Positions 29,206 to 38,501 of a stretch of DNA of 64,000 nt are shown here, one piece after another. The DNA lies in assembly GCF_036885195.1 (NCBI RefSeq), contig NZ_CP133656.1, positions 434,001-498,000 on the forward strand. The letters are read 5' to 3'. Within the stretch, counting starts at the first letter, position 1. Every line of letters starts with the position of its first letter. Under the pieces are notes generated by a model. It did no database searches. It was not told the origin of the DNA and saw only the letters and a list, made by a program, of their open reading frames with translations. A program made the translations under genes and the position numbers. The DNA is from Pectobacterium cacticida. GTDB taxonomy: Bacteria > Pseudomonadota > Gammaproteobacteria > Enterobacterales > Enterobacteriaceae.

Positions 29206-29513
29206 AAATGGGTAACACAGGAGCGGCCATGGCCGCATGAGTTCGAAGAGGGAAGGCTATTATTATCACCTCAAATACGTCTCTGCGGTTTTATTTGTTG
29301 TATTTGCAGCATTGTTAGTTATTTCCACTTTTTGCACCCCATCCTTGAGAGGACGCTTTCATTGTGCCCCTCAGGCCATGTGTGCGTAACATGCTTGCCT
29401 CTCGGTATTCTTGGCACGTGATAAGGATCGCCAATCATCCTCCATCCTGTGGTTCCATCAATCTGCGGTATACGCAGTTGATATTGCTATGCATTACCTG
29501 AAAGGAGTGAGAC

Positions 29514-31169
29514 ATGAGTTTAGCGAATTGGCGTATCGGCTATCGACTGGGCGCCGGGTTTGCCATTCTGATTTTGATGTTATTTATTGTCAGTATTTTT
29601 TCTTTGTCTAAGCTATCCAGCTTTCAAGACAGCGCCAGCAGCATTGTAAAAGAGGTATATCCTCAGACGGTGGATGCCAACAATCTTATCGACAATGTCA
29701 CGAGTACGTTAGTGGCTTACCAACGGCTGATGCTAGTTTCAAATGAGGAACAGATCCAGACTAATATTAAGCGAGTAAATGCGTTCCGTCAGGAGGTGGG
29801 CCGCCTGCTGGAGCATCTGGAAAGCCAGACGGTTGAACCGCGCTCCGTCGCGCAAATCCGTACTCTTCGTGCGATTCGTGTCGAGTTTCTCAAATCAGGC
29901 GATAAAATTATTAGTGAAGTGATCGCGGGCAATCGGGAAGCGGCAATGGAGGAGTTCAACAATCACCTGGATGTCATCCAGCGCCAGTATCGCGATGCGG
30001 TAAGGCAGCTCGTGGACTATCAGGATGATGCGATGGATGCCTCTGTCGAAGCCATGGCGGTGGTGCATAATGAAGCTCGTATTATTTTGCTGTCGATTCT
30101 AGCGCTGAGCATCATATTTGGCGTCTTGGTTTCCTGGTTAATTACGCGCAGCGTAACTCGGCCAATACAGCAGGCGTTGCAGGTGGCAGACCGCGTGGCG
30201 CAAGGCGACCTGACTTCCCGCATCACGGTAACCAGCAAAGATGAAACCGGGTTGCTGTTGCAATCGCTGGAGCACATGAATTCCAGCCTGAGCGCGCTTG
30301 TCGGGCAGGTTCGCGATGGTGCCGAAACCATCTCGACGGCCGCCTCGCAAATTGCCGCGGGTAACCAGGATCTGTCCGCGCGCACGGAAGAGCAGGCTAG
30401 CTCACTGGAAGAAACGGCGGCGTCAATGGAACAGTTAACATCGACGATTAAAAATACGGCGGAAAATACCCAACAGGCGACGTCGATTGCAAATAAAGCC
30501 TCTGGCGCAGCACAGCAAAGTGGCGAGGTAATGGTTTCTGTCACGCAAAAAATGCGCGGAATCCGCGATTCTTCGCAGCGGATGGCAGAGATTATCAGCG
30601 TGATTGACGGAATTGCTTTCCAAACCAATATCCTGGCCTTGAATGCAGCGGTTGAGGCAGCGCGAGCGGGGGAACAGGGGCGCGGTTTTGCGGTAGTCGC
30701 AGGCGAAGTGCGTTCTCTGGCGCAGCGTAGTGCGACCGCGGCACGGGAGATTAAGGATTTGATCGATGATTCCGTAAGCAAAATTCGTGAAGGCATGGAT
30801 CTTGTCGACACCGCCGAAGAAACGATGGGCGGTTTAACGACGCATGTGAAAGACGTTAACGATATTATCAGCGAGATTTCACAAGCCAGTCGTGAACAGA
30901 GCGAAGGCGTGAATCAAATCAATCTGGCAATAGGACAGATTGATACGACAACCCAGCAAAATGCGGCTCTGGTCGAAGAATCGGCCTCGGCGGCGCTTTC
31001 TCTGCAGGCACAGGCTTCGGCACTGGCCGAAGCGGTCAGTGCCTTTAAACTGTCGTCTCACAGTAATAACAACCGCGCGTCTTATGCGACAACGCCGACC
31101 CCAACGCTGTCTTTAGCGCCGGCACAGGCAAAAGAGCAGGGCAACAGCGGCGACTGGGCATCGTTCTAG
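29514..31169 (+). CDS. Methyl-accepting chemotaxis protein, second of a tandem pair
   Basis: 551 residues with the same layout as its upstream neighbour: TM1 about 11-31, a diverged periplasmic helical sensor, TM2 about 190-211, HAMP, and a cytoplasmic domain almost identical to the first copy. Unlike the first copy it has a flexible Thr/Pro/Asn-rich linker and ends GDWASF, which fits the xWxxF-type pentapeptide that tethers CheR and CheB in Tar/Tsr (NWETF). Ligand unknown. It has its own sigma-28 promoter and strong terminator, so it is a separate transcription unit from the first. Confidence 0.94.
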   Translation: MSLANWRIGYRLGAGFAILILMLFIVSIFSLSKLSSFQDSASSIVKEVYPQTVDANNLIDNVTSTLVAYQRLMLVSNEEQIQTNIKRVNAFRQEVGRLLEHLESQTVEPRSVAQIRTLRAIRVEFLKSGDKIISEVIAGNREAAMEEFNNHLDVIQRQYRDAVRQLVDYQDDAMDASVEAMAVVHNEARIILLSILALSIIFGVLVSWLITRSVTRPIQQALQVADRVAQGDLTSRITVTSKDETGLLLQSLEHMNSSLSALVGQVRDGAETISTAASQIAAGNQDLSARTEEQASSLEETAASMEQLTSTIKNTAENTQQATSIANKASGAAQQSGEVMVSVTQKMRGIRDSSQRMAEIISVIDGIAFQTNILALNAAVEAARAGEQGRGFAVVAGEVRSLAQRSATAAREIKDLIDDSVSKIREGMDLVDTAEETMGGLTTHVKDVNDIISEISQASREQSEGVNQINLAIGQIDTTTQQNAALVEESASAALSLQAQASALAEAVSAFKLSSHSNNNRASYATTPTPTLSLAPAQAKEQGNSGDWASF

Positions 31170-31197
31170 CGCCATCCAAGATAAAATGGTGAAAATA

Positions 31198-31224
31198 AAC
31201 GCCACCGTTGCTCGGTGGCGTTTT
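31198..31224 (+). terminator. Rho-independent terminator after the second chemoreceptor gene
   Basis: AACGCCACCG pairs with CGGTGGCGTT around a TTGCT loop, followed by TTTTCGTTT; a textbook intrinsic terminator 28 bp after the stop. Between it and udp (31225-31468) I see only promoter-like AT-rich DNA. Confidence 0.9.
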
Positions 31225-31468
31225 CGTTTGCGAATAAGCGCATAATGGACAACAAGGGGCCGTTTACCTGATAAAGAATGATTTATACCGCCTATTTTAG
31301 GTATGTTAATACCCAATCCTTGTTTACAGACGGTTTACCTCAATTATAAGTGTCATGATGCGTTAGCGCTTTTTTTAAGCGGGAAACTTACAGACGGCGA
31401 TAGGTCAAGTTTGTGAGACATCCGACGCTATTTCTCTGAATCCTTTAATAATTATCCCGGAGGCAGGT

Positions 31469-32248
31469 ATGTCTACAACTGATGTGTTCCATCTTGGTTT
31501 GGTCAGGGATGATTTACATGGCGCGACGTTGGCGATAGTGCCCGGCGATCCTGCGCGTGTCGAAAAAATTGCCCGTCTGATGGATAATCCCGTTCCCTTG
31601 GCATCACACCGTGAGTTTACCTCCTGGCGTGCCAAATTGGATGGAAAGGCGGTGATAGTTTGTTCAACCGGTATTGGCGGACCGTCAACGTCAATTGCGG
31701 TAGAAGAATTGGCGCAGCTTGGCATCCGTACTTTCCTGCGCGTGGGCACGACAGGGGCGATTCAGCCCGGTATTAATGTTGGTGATGTGTTAGTGACGAC
31801 GGCCGCCGTCCGGCTTGACGGCGCAAGCCTGCATTTTGCGCCGATGGAATTCCCGGCTGTCGCTGATTTCGACTGTACTACCGCGTTGGTTGAAGCGGCA
31901 AAAGCGTCAGCGGTGGCATTGCACGTTGGCATCACGGCGTCTTCTGATACGTTTTATCCAGGTCAGGAGCGCTATGATACCTACTCTGGACGCGTTGTGC
32001 GTCGCTTCCGCGGTTCATTGGAAGAATGGCAGAGTATGGGCGTATTAAACTATGAAATGGAGTCAGCCACGTTGCTGACGATGTGTGCCAGCCAGGGTTT
32101 AAAGGCGGGCATGATCGCTGGCGTGATCGTGAATCGCACCCAGCAGGAAATCCCGGATATGGCGACCATGGCGCAGGCGGAAACTACGGTAATCGACGTA
32201 TTATTGGGTGCGACTCGCCGTTTGCTGGCAGCCGAAAGTGCAAACTGA
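31469..32248 (+). CDS. udp: Uridine phosphorylase
   Basis: 259 residues (E. coli 253). It cleaves uridine with phosphate to uracil and ribose-1-phosphate. Motifs: DVFHLGLVRDDLHGATLAIVPGDPARV (phosphate site Gly and Arg), CSTGIGGPSTSIAVEEL, FLRVGTTGAIQPGINVGDV, and the base/ribose-binding part VLNYEMESATLLTM. Preceded by a purine-rich CCGGAGGCAGG ribosome binding site. A tyrosine phosphatase gene starts 16 bp after its stop and probably shares its transcript. Confidence 0.96.
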   Translation: MSTTDVFHLGLVRDDLHGATLAIVPGDPARVEKIARLMDNPVPLASHREFTSWRAKLDGKAVIVCSTGIGGPSTSIAVEELAQLGIRTFLRVGTTGAIQPGINVGDVLVTTAAVRLDGASLHFAPMEFPAVADFDCTTALVEAAKASAVALHVGITASSDTFYPGQERYDTYSGRVVRRFRGSLEEWQSMGVLNYEMESATLLTMCASQGLKAGMIAGVIVNRTQQEIPDMATMAQAETTVIDVLLGATRRLLAAESAN

Positions 32249-32264
32249 TCGCTTAAGGAGCGTT

Positions 32265-33047
32265 ATGACAGGATCCTCATTGCTTCACCCCGCGTTATTG
32301 CCGCTGGATGGCGGAATCAACTTCCGTGATTTGGGCGGAAATCGCGCTGCTGATGGGCGGATTATTCGGCATGGTAAACTTTTTCGCTCCGGTTCATTGG
32401 ATCTATTGAGTCAGGCGGATTGTGAGCACCTTGCTGGCGTGCCTGTCTCTCATGTAGTGGATTATCGGGATGCCGATGAAATTGCACAAAAGCCCGATGT
32501 GTTGTGGGAGGGGGCTCATTATCATGCCTATCCGGCGAATCCATTACGTCATGAGGTGACAGCCAACCTGGATTCACTGGGCTCTGATGTGCTGGAATCG
32601 TTTGATTCCCAGGCGTTTATGCAGGAGCTCTACCGGCGTCTTCCTTTCAATAATGCGGCCTATAAAAAGCTGGTATCGCTGTTATTGCAGCAAGATGAGG
32701 GTGGGGTGGTGCAGCACTGTGCCGTAGGTAAAGATCGCACAGGAATCGGTTCGGCGCTGGTGATGTTTGCGCTGGGCGCGGATGAACAGACGGTGATGGA
32801 AGACTACCTGCTTACCGAGACAACGCTGATGCCGTTCCGTCAGCGGCTACTGGCCCGTCTATCGGAAACGCTGAATGAAAAGGCGTTGAGACAGTTCTCG
32901 TATGTATTATCGGTGCAGGAAGCCTTTATCGTCACCGCGTTGCAGGCCATCTATGAACGATATGCAACGATCGATAACTGGCTTGAGTTGGAATACGGCC
33001 TGGATTACTCAGCCCGCCAGTATCTGCAAGATAAGTATCTGGTGTAG
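32265..33047 (+). CDS. Tyrosine-protein-phosphatase-like protein (Tyr_phosphatase_3 type)
   Basis: 260 residues from ATG at 32265, with an AAGGAG ribosome binding site eight bases upstream; an earlier in-frame start lies inside udp and is unlikely. The N-terminal NFRDLGGNRAADGRIIRHGKLFRS and the P-loop HCAVGKDRTG (Cys-x5-Arg) are diagnostic of the MptpB-like/DUF fold of atypical phosphatases; an Asp-rich loop VDYRDADEI may supply the general acid. Secretion signals are absent, so it is likely cytoplasmic. Natural substrate unknown. It lies 16 bp after udp, an arrangement I do not know from E. coli. Confidence 0.82.
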   Translation: MTGSSLLHPALLPLDGGINFRDLGGNRAADGRIIRHGKLFRSGSLDLLSQADCEHLAGVPVSHVVDYRDADEIAQKPDVLWEGAHYHAYPANPLRHEVTANLDSLGSDVLESFDSQAFMQELYRRLPFNNAAYKKLVSLLLQQDEGGVVQHCAVGKDRTGIGSALVMFALGADEQTVMEDYLLTETTLMPFRQRLLARLSETLNEKALRQFSYVLSVQEAFIVTALQAIYERYATIDNWLELEYGLDYSARQYLQDKYLV

Positions 33048-33059
33048 GATTTCCGTTTT

Positions 33060-33086
33060 AGGCCGGTCGACTGACCGGCCTCTTCG
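33060..33086 (+). terminator. Terminator after udp-phosphatase unit
   Basis: AGGCCGGTC and GACCGGCCT form a perfect 9-bp stem around GACT, 12 bp after the phosphatase stop, with a short T-containing tail (CTTCGTTGT). Confidence 0.8.
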
Positions 33087-33120
33087 TTGTACTAAGGCGA
33101 TGTGTTTATCAGGTGTGCCG

Positions 33121-33145
33121 TAAAACCCCGTCCTTCTGGGCGGGG
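33121..33145 (-). terminator. Terminator of ppc
   Basis: On the minus strand CCCCGCCC and GGACGGGG pair around AGAA and are followed by TTTTAC, about 22 bp after the ppc stop; a good intrinsic terminator. Confidence 0.8.
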
Positions 33146-33167
33146 AGGATGTCAATGCGTAGACCAA

Positions 33168-35807
33168 TTAGCCCGTGTTACGCATACCCGCCGCGACACC
33201 GGCTATCGTCACCATCAACGCCAGTTCCAGATTGGCATCGGGGTGCTCCTGCTGACGAGAACGGTGCAACAGCTCGGCTTGCAGCACATTCAGCGGGTCC
33301 GTATAAACGTTACGCAGAGCAATCGATTCGGCGATCCACGGCAGATCCGCCATCAGATGATCGTCGTTGGAAATAGCCAGCACGATATTGATATCCGCGG
33401 CTAACTGTTCGCGTAATTGTCTTCCGAGAGGCCATAGCTTCTCTTCCACCAATCGCTGATCGTAGTACTCCGCGAGCCACAGGTCGGCTTTGGCGAATAC
33501 CATCTCCAGCATACCGATACGGGTCGAAAAGAACGGCCAATCACGACACATGTCTTCCAGATGTTTTTGTTTGCCATCATCAACAACTTTTTGCAAGGCT
33601 GCACCAGCGCCAAGCCACGCGGGTAGCATCAGGCGGTTTTGCGTCCAGGCGAAAATCCATGGGATGGCGCGCAGGCTTTCTACGCCGCCGTTCGGACGTC
33701 GCTTGGCCGGGCGCGAACCAAGGGGTAATTTACCCAGTTCCAGCTCTGGCGTTGCGGCGCGGAAGTAAGGTACAAAATCTGGGTTCTCGCGCACATAACT
33801 ACGGTACATATCGCACGATACGCGCGACAGCTCATCCATCACCTCATGCCATTCCTGTTTTGGCTCCGGCGGCGGCAATAAGTTTGCCTCCAGAATGGCG
33901 CCGGTATAGAGCGCCAGGCTGCTGATGGTGACTTCCGGCAGGCCATATTTAAAGCGGATCATCTCGCCCTGTTCAGTGACGCGTAAGCCACCTTTCAGGC
34001 TGCCCGGCGGCTGCGAGAGTAAGGCCGCATGGGCTGGCGCACCACCGCGTCCGATGGAACCACCGCGTCCGTGGAACAGCGTGAGGGCGATCCCGGCTTT
34101 TTCACAGGTTTTAATTAACGCATCCTGCGCACGATATTGCGCCCAGGATGCGGCCATTACACCCGCGTCTTTCGCCGAATCGGAATAACCGATCATAACC
34201 ATCTGCTTGCCCTGAATAAAACCACGATACCAGTCGATGCCCAGCAACTGCGTCATGACATCATCGGCATTGTTCAGGTCGTCCAGCGTCTCAAATAGCG
34301 GCGCGACGGGTAGCGCATAGGGGCAGCCAGCCTCTTTAAGCAACAGGTGAACGGCCAGCACGTCAGAAGGCGTGCGGGCCATTGAAATAACGTAAGCGGC
34401 AATCGAACCTTGTGGCGCGTTGGCAATAACCTGACAGGTATCCAGCACTTCCTTGGTTTCTGCGCTGGGTTCCCAGTTGCGGGGGAGAAGCGGACGTTTG
34501 GAGCTGAGTTCACGAATCAGGAATGCCTGCTTATCAGATTCCGACCAGCTTTCGTAGTCGCCGAGACCCAGATAGCGGGTAATTTCGGCCAGCGCATCGG
34601 TATGACGTGTACTCTCCTGACGAATATCAATTCGCACCAAAGGCACACCGAAGCAGCCTACACGACGCAGCGTATCCAGCAGGCTGCCATCGGCAATAAT
34701 GCCCATACCGCACGCCTTCAGAGATTGGTAACAGGCATACAGCGGTTCCCACAACTGCTCGTTGGTAACCAAGAGATCCTTCGGAGGTAAACGTTCTTCC
34801 CCTTTCAGACGCGCTTCCAGATAACTCAGTGTGCTGCTTAATTGTGAGCGCAGTGATTTCATCAACGCACGATAGGGTTCCTGCACCTCATTGCCACCGG
34901 CCATTGCCAGTAGTTCCGGCGTACATTCTGACATTGACAGTTCGGAAACCAGTACCTGAATATCGCGTAGGAAGAGATCGGCCGCTTTCCAACGGCTAAG
35001 TAACAACACGCGGTGAGTGACGTCTGCCGTGACATTTGGGTTGCCGTCGCGGTCGCCGCCCATCCAGGAGGTAAATCGTACAGGGACGGCATCCACAGGC
35101 AGGCGGTAACCGAAGGCCTGTTCCAACTGTTCATCCAGTTCGCGTAAAAATGCAGGGACACCTTCCCACAGGCTATTTTCCACCACGGCAAAGCCCCACT
35201 TGGCCTCATCTACCGGCGTTGGACGAATCTTACGGATCTCATCGGTATGCCATGACTGAGCAATCAGCTGGCGCAGGCGGCGCATAATCTGATTACGTTC
35301 GTAGTCAGCGAGATCGTTGTGGTCGAGTTGTTTGAGGCAGGTATTCACTTCTACCAGTTTGTGGATCAGCGTCCGACGAGTAATTTCAGTCGGGTGCGCC
35401 GTTAATACCAGTTCAATCGACAGCGATTCCACGGCGTCGCGGATATCTCGTTCGGTCAGATTTTTGCTCTCTTTCAGGCGCTGAAAGGCGGTGGAAAGCT
35501 GGGCCGGATTACTCGCGGCTTCGCCATGGGGTGAAATGGTATGATACTGCTCGGCGGTATTGGTCAGGTTCAGAAACTGGCTAAATGCGCGGGCAACGGG
35601 CAACAGTTCGTCGTTAGACAGATTTTGCAGCGTGGTCAGCAACTCCTGACGATGTTTCTCACTCCCTGCGCGGGAAGACTTTGACAATTTGCGGATTGTT
35701 TCGACTTTATCAAGGATGTTTTCACCCAACGCTTCCTTGATGGTATCGCCGAGGAGCTTCCCTAGCATGCTAACGTTACTGCGCATTGCTGAATATTGTT
35801 CGTTCAT
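33168..35807 (-). CDS. ppc: Phosphoenolpyruvate carboxylase
   Basis: 879 residues from ATG at 35805-35807 (MNEQYSAMRSNVSMLGKLLG), aligning with E. coli Ppc (883); a start 24 bp upstream would add eight foreign residues. It carboxylates PEP to oxaloacetate, refilling the TCA cycle. Catalytic His is in VLTAHPTEITRRTL, the Gly-rich loop is FHGRGGSIGRGGAP, and the allosteric/aspartate-binding C-terminus ends AAGMRNTG. Cytoplasmic tetramer, activated by acetyl-CoA and inhibited by aspartate in enterics. It has its own promoter region (35808-36061) and terminator. Confidence 0.97.
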   Translation of the reverse strand: MNEQYSAMRSNVSMLGKLLGDTIKEALGENILDKVETIRKLSKSSRAGSEKHRQELLTTLQNLSNDELLPVARAFSQFLNLTNTAEQYHTISPHGEAASNPAQLSTAFQRLKESKNLTERDIRDAVESLSIELVLTAHPTEITRRTLIHKLVEVNTCLKQLDHNDLADYERNQIMRRLRQLIAQSWHTDEIRKIRPTPVDEAKWGFAVVENSLWEGVPAFLRELDEQLEQAFGYRLPVDAVPVRFTSWMGGDRDGNPNVTADVTHRVLLLSRWKAADLFLRDIQVLVSELSMSECTPELLAMAGGNEVQEPYRALMKSLRSQLSSTLSYLEARLKGEERLPPKDLLVTNEQLWEPLYACYQSLKACGMGIIADGSLLDTLRRVGCFGVPLVRIDIRQESTRHTDALAEITRYLGLGDYESWSESDKQAFLIRELSSKRPLLPRNWEPSAETKEVLDTCQVIANAPQGSIAAYVISMARTPSDVLAVHLLLKEAGCPYALPVAPLFETLDDLNNADDVMTQLLGIDWYRGFIQGKQMVMIGYSDSAKDAGVMAASWAQYRAQDALIKTCEKAGIALTLFHGRGGSIGRGGAPAHAALLSQPPGSLKGGLRVTEQGEMIRFKYGLPEVTISSLALYTGAILEANLLPPPEPKQEWHEVMDELSRVSCDMYRSYVRENPDFVPYFRAATPELELGKLPLGSRPAKRRPNGGVESLRAIPWIFAWTQNRLMLPAWLGAGAALQKVVDDGKQKHLEDMCRDWPFFSTRIGMLEMVFAKADLWLAEYYDQRLVEEKLWPLGRQLREQLAADINIVLAISNDDHLMADLPWIAESIALRNVYTDPLNVLQAELLHRSRQQEHPDANLELALMVTIAGVAAGMRNTG

Positions 35808-36061
35808 AGTTACCCTGACCATCCCTACCATTTTTGTAAGTTTATTTCACTTGACATAATTTGACGCAATGCCCCCATCTAGCCACGATAAGACGAGTAC
35901 GTCAATTGACGATTCCTTCTTCTCCTTATTCTTTGTACTTGCATTGATAAGGGCTTGGCAATGGGTGAAATTTAATTACAAAGGCGCAGATATTAGGGTT
36001 ACTAATTAGCGAAGGAATATCGCGGACGTAGAGATTTCGCAAATGCGTCTCGATGGTTCGG

Positions 36062-36096
36062 CAACAGGCCCTGTCAGCCTCGCTGACAGGGCCGTT
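36062..36096 (-). terminator. Terminator of argE
   Basis: GGCCCTGTCAGC and GCTGACAGGGCC are perfectly complementary (12-bp stem, 3-nt loop) just after the argE stop; on the minus strand a TGTTG stretch follows. The remaining bases up to ppc (about 250 bp) hold no gene. Confidence 0.8.
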
Positions 36097-36103
36097 TGCA
36101 GCA

Positions 36104-37255
36104 TCATGGGTGACAGAAATGGTGAATTACCTGCGAAATCAGTGCCCGTGTTGGTTTGATAAATTTGGTATCAATGTATTCATCCGGCTGGTGCGCCTGT
36201 TCGATCGAGCCTGGGCCTAGGACTAGCGTCGGGCACAGCGTCTGAATAAACGGCGCTTCGGTGCAGTAGTTGACAATTTCCGTTTTCGTCCCCAACAACT
36301 TCTCCACAACCGAAACCAAGCGGTGATCCGGTGGGCATTCGTAGCCGGGAATGGGGGGGTGCAGTTCGCTAATCGTCAAGCGACCCGGCCAGCGTTGACT
36401 CACCGGGGCAAGCGCGTCTGACAATAATCCATTTAGGTCGTTAAGCGTGATGCCGGGTAACGGACGGATATCCATATGCAGTTCACAACAGCCGCAGATA
36501 CGGTTAGCCGCATCGCCGCCGTGAATGTGGCCGAGATTCATGGTGGGATGGGGAATATGGAAAATCGGGTTGTGATAGCGTTCCTGTAAGGTGTTACGCA
36601 GTTCCAGCAGATGGGAAATGGCCTCATGCATCAACTCAATCGCGTTTACGCCGCGTGAGGGATCGCTGGAATGACCGGATTGCCCCTGAATGCGAATGGC
36701 GCTAGACATATGGCCCTTGTGGGCGCGCACCGGTTGCAGCGAGGTCGGCTCGCCAATGATGGCGCAGTCCGGGCGAATCTGCGTGGATTCGGCGAAATAC
36801 TTGGCGCCGGCCATGGTTGTCTCTTCATCTGCCGTCGCCAACACATAGAGCGGCTTGGTCAGCGTGGTTGGGTCGATATCGCGCAAGGCATCCAGAATAA
36901 AGGCAAAGAACCCTTTCATATCCGCGGTGCCCAGACCGTACAGCTTATTGTCGTGTTCGGTCAGCGTGAAGGGGTCGCGCGTCCAGCGGCCGTCGTCGAA
37001 CGGCACGGTGTCGGTGTGCCCTGCCAACAGTAGCCCGCCCTGACCTGAGCCTATCCGCGCCAGCATATTAAATTTATTGGTCGTGCCGGGGACAGGTTGG
37101 ACTTCCATGTGGAAACCGAGATCGCCAAACCAGCCTGCCAGCAGGTTGATTAAGGTATGATTACTTTGATCGAGTGCGCTGTCGGTGGCGCTGATGGACG
37201 GGATGGCGATCAGTGCCCGATATAGCTCAATAAAAGGGGGTAAATTCATCTTCAC
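36104..37255 (-). CDS. argE: Acetylornithine deacetylase
   Basis: 383 residues, the E. coli length, from a GTG at 37253-37255; an ATG two codons later is possible, but the GTG keeps the alignment MK..LPPFIELYRALIAIPSIS. It hydrolyses N2-acetylornithine to ornithine. M20 metallopeptidase family: zinc/cobalt ligands in LLLAGHTDTVPFDDGRW, YGLGTADMKGFFAF and the catalytic Glu pair in ATADEETTMAG, with EP in IGEPTSLQPVRAHKGHM. Divergent from argCBH with ARG boxes between; its own hairpin terminator follows. Confidence 0.96.
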   Translation of the reverse strand: MKMNLPPFIELYRALIAIPSISATDSALDQSNHTLINLLAGWFGDLGFHMEVQPVPGTTNKFNMLARIGSGQGGLLLAGHTDTVPFDDGRWTRDPFTLTEHDNKLYGLGTADMKGFFAFILDALRDIDPTTLTKPLYVLATADEETTMAGAKYFAESTQIRPDCAIIGEPTSLQPVRAHKGHMSSAIRIQGQSGHSSDPSRGVNAIELMHEAISHLLELRNTLQERYHNPIFHIPHPTMNLGHIHGGDAANRICGCCELHMDIRPLPGITLNDLNGLLSDALAPVSQRWPGRLTISELHPPIPGYECPPDHRLVSVVEKLLGTKTEIVNYCTEAPFIQTLCPTLVLGPGSIEQAHQPDEYIDTKFIKPTRALISQVIHHFCHP

Positions 37256-37276
37256 TGTTGACAGCCTCTGGTTAGG

Positions 37277-37319
37277 ATAGTATCAATATTCATGCATTTA
37301 TTTTGAATAAAAATACAAT
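37277..37319. promoter_or_regulatory. ArgR operator (ARG boxes) between argE and argC
   Basis: The box at about 37302-37319 (TTTGAATAAAAATACAAT) matches the 18-bp ARG consensus WNTGAAT-W4-ATTCANW with two changes. A second, weaker half (AATATTCATGC, 37285-37295) lies to its left. ArgR with arginine represses the divergent argE and argCBH units in enterics, and the boxes sit where the overlapping promoters should be. Confidence 0.65.
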
Positions 37320-37459
37320 ATTGCTCAGCGAAAGGAAACCTAAAGGTAGGGCGATAGCGATTCGTCACTTTCACTGAATTTCGTGGGCGAACAGCGTACC
37401 GACGCTGGTGAGCCTGGTTACCTGTTCCATAAAGATAAGTAAGAAGGTTTACGGATCCC

Positions 37460-38464
37460 ATGCTGAATACGCTGATTGTTGGTGCAAGTGGTTATACTGG
37501 CGCGGAGCTCGCACTCTACCTGAACCGTCACCCACAGATGAACATAACCGCTTTGATGGTCTCTGCGCAAAGTGTCGATGCAGGAAAACTGATTTCTGAT
37601 TTACATCCGCAGCTCAAAGGCATCATCGATATGCCGGTAAAACCGCTTACCGACGCCGAAGATGCAGCGAAAGGCGTGGATGTCGTTTTTTTGGCGACGG
37701 ACCATAAAGTTAGCCACGATCTGGCTCCGGTTTTTCTGGCGGCGGGCTGCACTGTTTTTGATTTATCCGGTGCGTTTCGTGTTCAGAGTGCCGATTTTTA
37801 TCGTCGCTATTACGGCTTCGAACATCAACACACGGATTGGCTGGCAAAAGCGGTCTACGGGCTAGCTGAATGGCGCGCAGACAGCGTGAAATCGGCGCAG
37901 TTAATTGCTGTCCCTGGTTGTTATCCGACGGCGGCGCAGCTGGCGCTGAAGCCGCTGCTGGATGCACAACTGCTGAATCCGGCGCAGTGGCCGGTGATTA
38001 ACGCCGTCAGCGGCGTGAGCGGGGCGGGGCGCAAAGCGTCGATGACCAACAGCTTCTGTGAGGTCAGCCTGCAACCTTACGGCATTTTCAACCACCGCCA
38101 TGAACCTGAGATTTCGACGCACCTCGGCACGCCAGTAATCTTCACGCCGCATTTGGGCAACTTCCCACGCGGTATTCTGGAAACCATTACCTGCCGCCTG
38201 CAACCGGGCGTCACCCAGCAGGATATCGCCGAAGCCTATCACAACGCTTACCACGATAAGCCGCTGGTTCGCCTCTATGATAAGGGCGTACCGGCGCTGA
38301 AATCCGTTGTCGGCCTGCCATTCTGCGACATCGGTTTCGCCGTTGATGGGGAGCATCTCATCGTGGTGGCAACCGAAGATAATCTGCTGAAAGGCGCAGC
38401 GGCTCAGGCTGTGCAATGTATGAACATTCGTTTTGGTTTCCCGGAAACCCAAGCGTTAATTTAA
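37460..38464 (+). CDS. argC: N-acetyl-gamma-glutamyl-phosphate reductase
   Basis: 334 residues, the E. coli length. It reduces N-acetylglutamyl phosphate with NADPH, the third step of arginine synthesis. NADP-binding LIVGASGYTGAEL starts at residue 4; DLSGAFRV and the active-site Cys in IAVPGCYPTAAQLALKP are intact, as is the His in GNFPRGILETI. First gene of argCBH; the argB start follows after 37 bp. Confidence 0.97.
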   Translation: MLNTLIVGASGYTGAELALYLNRHPQMNITALMVSAQSVDAGKLISDLHPQLKGIIDMPVKPLTDAEDAAKGVDVVFLATDHKVSHDLAPVFLAAGCTVFDLSGAFRVQSADFYRRYYGFEHQHTDWLAKAVYGLAEWRADSVKSAQLIAVPGCYPTAAQLALKPLLDAQLLNPAQWPVINAVSGVSGAGRKASMTNSFCEVSLQPYGIFNHRHEPEISTHLGTPVIFTPHLGNFPRGILETITCRLQPGVTQQDIAEAYHNAYHDKPLVRLYDKGVPALKSVVGLPFCDIGFAVDGEHLIVVATEDNLLKGAAAQAVQCMNIRFGFPETQALI

Positions 38465-38501
38465 TGACTACTGGTCGCGACATTTCGAGGCACAACGCAT
38501 C

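Noticed and set aside
30020..30811. 263-codon antisense frame within the second chemoreceptor gene
   Set aside because: It mirrors the codon periodicity of a strongly supported gene, and a similar shadow exists in the paralogue; no homology to a known protein recognised.
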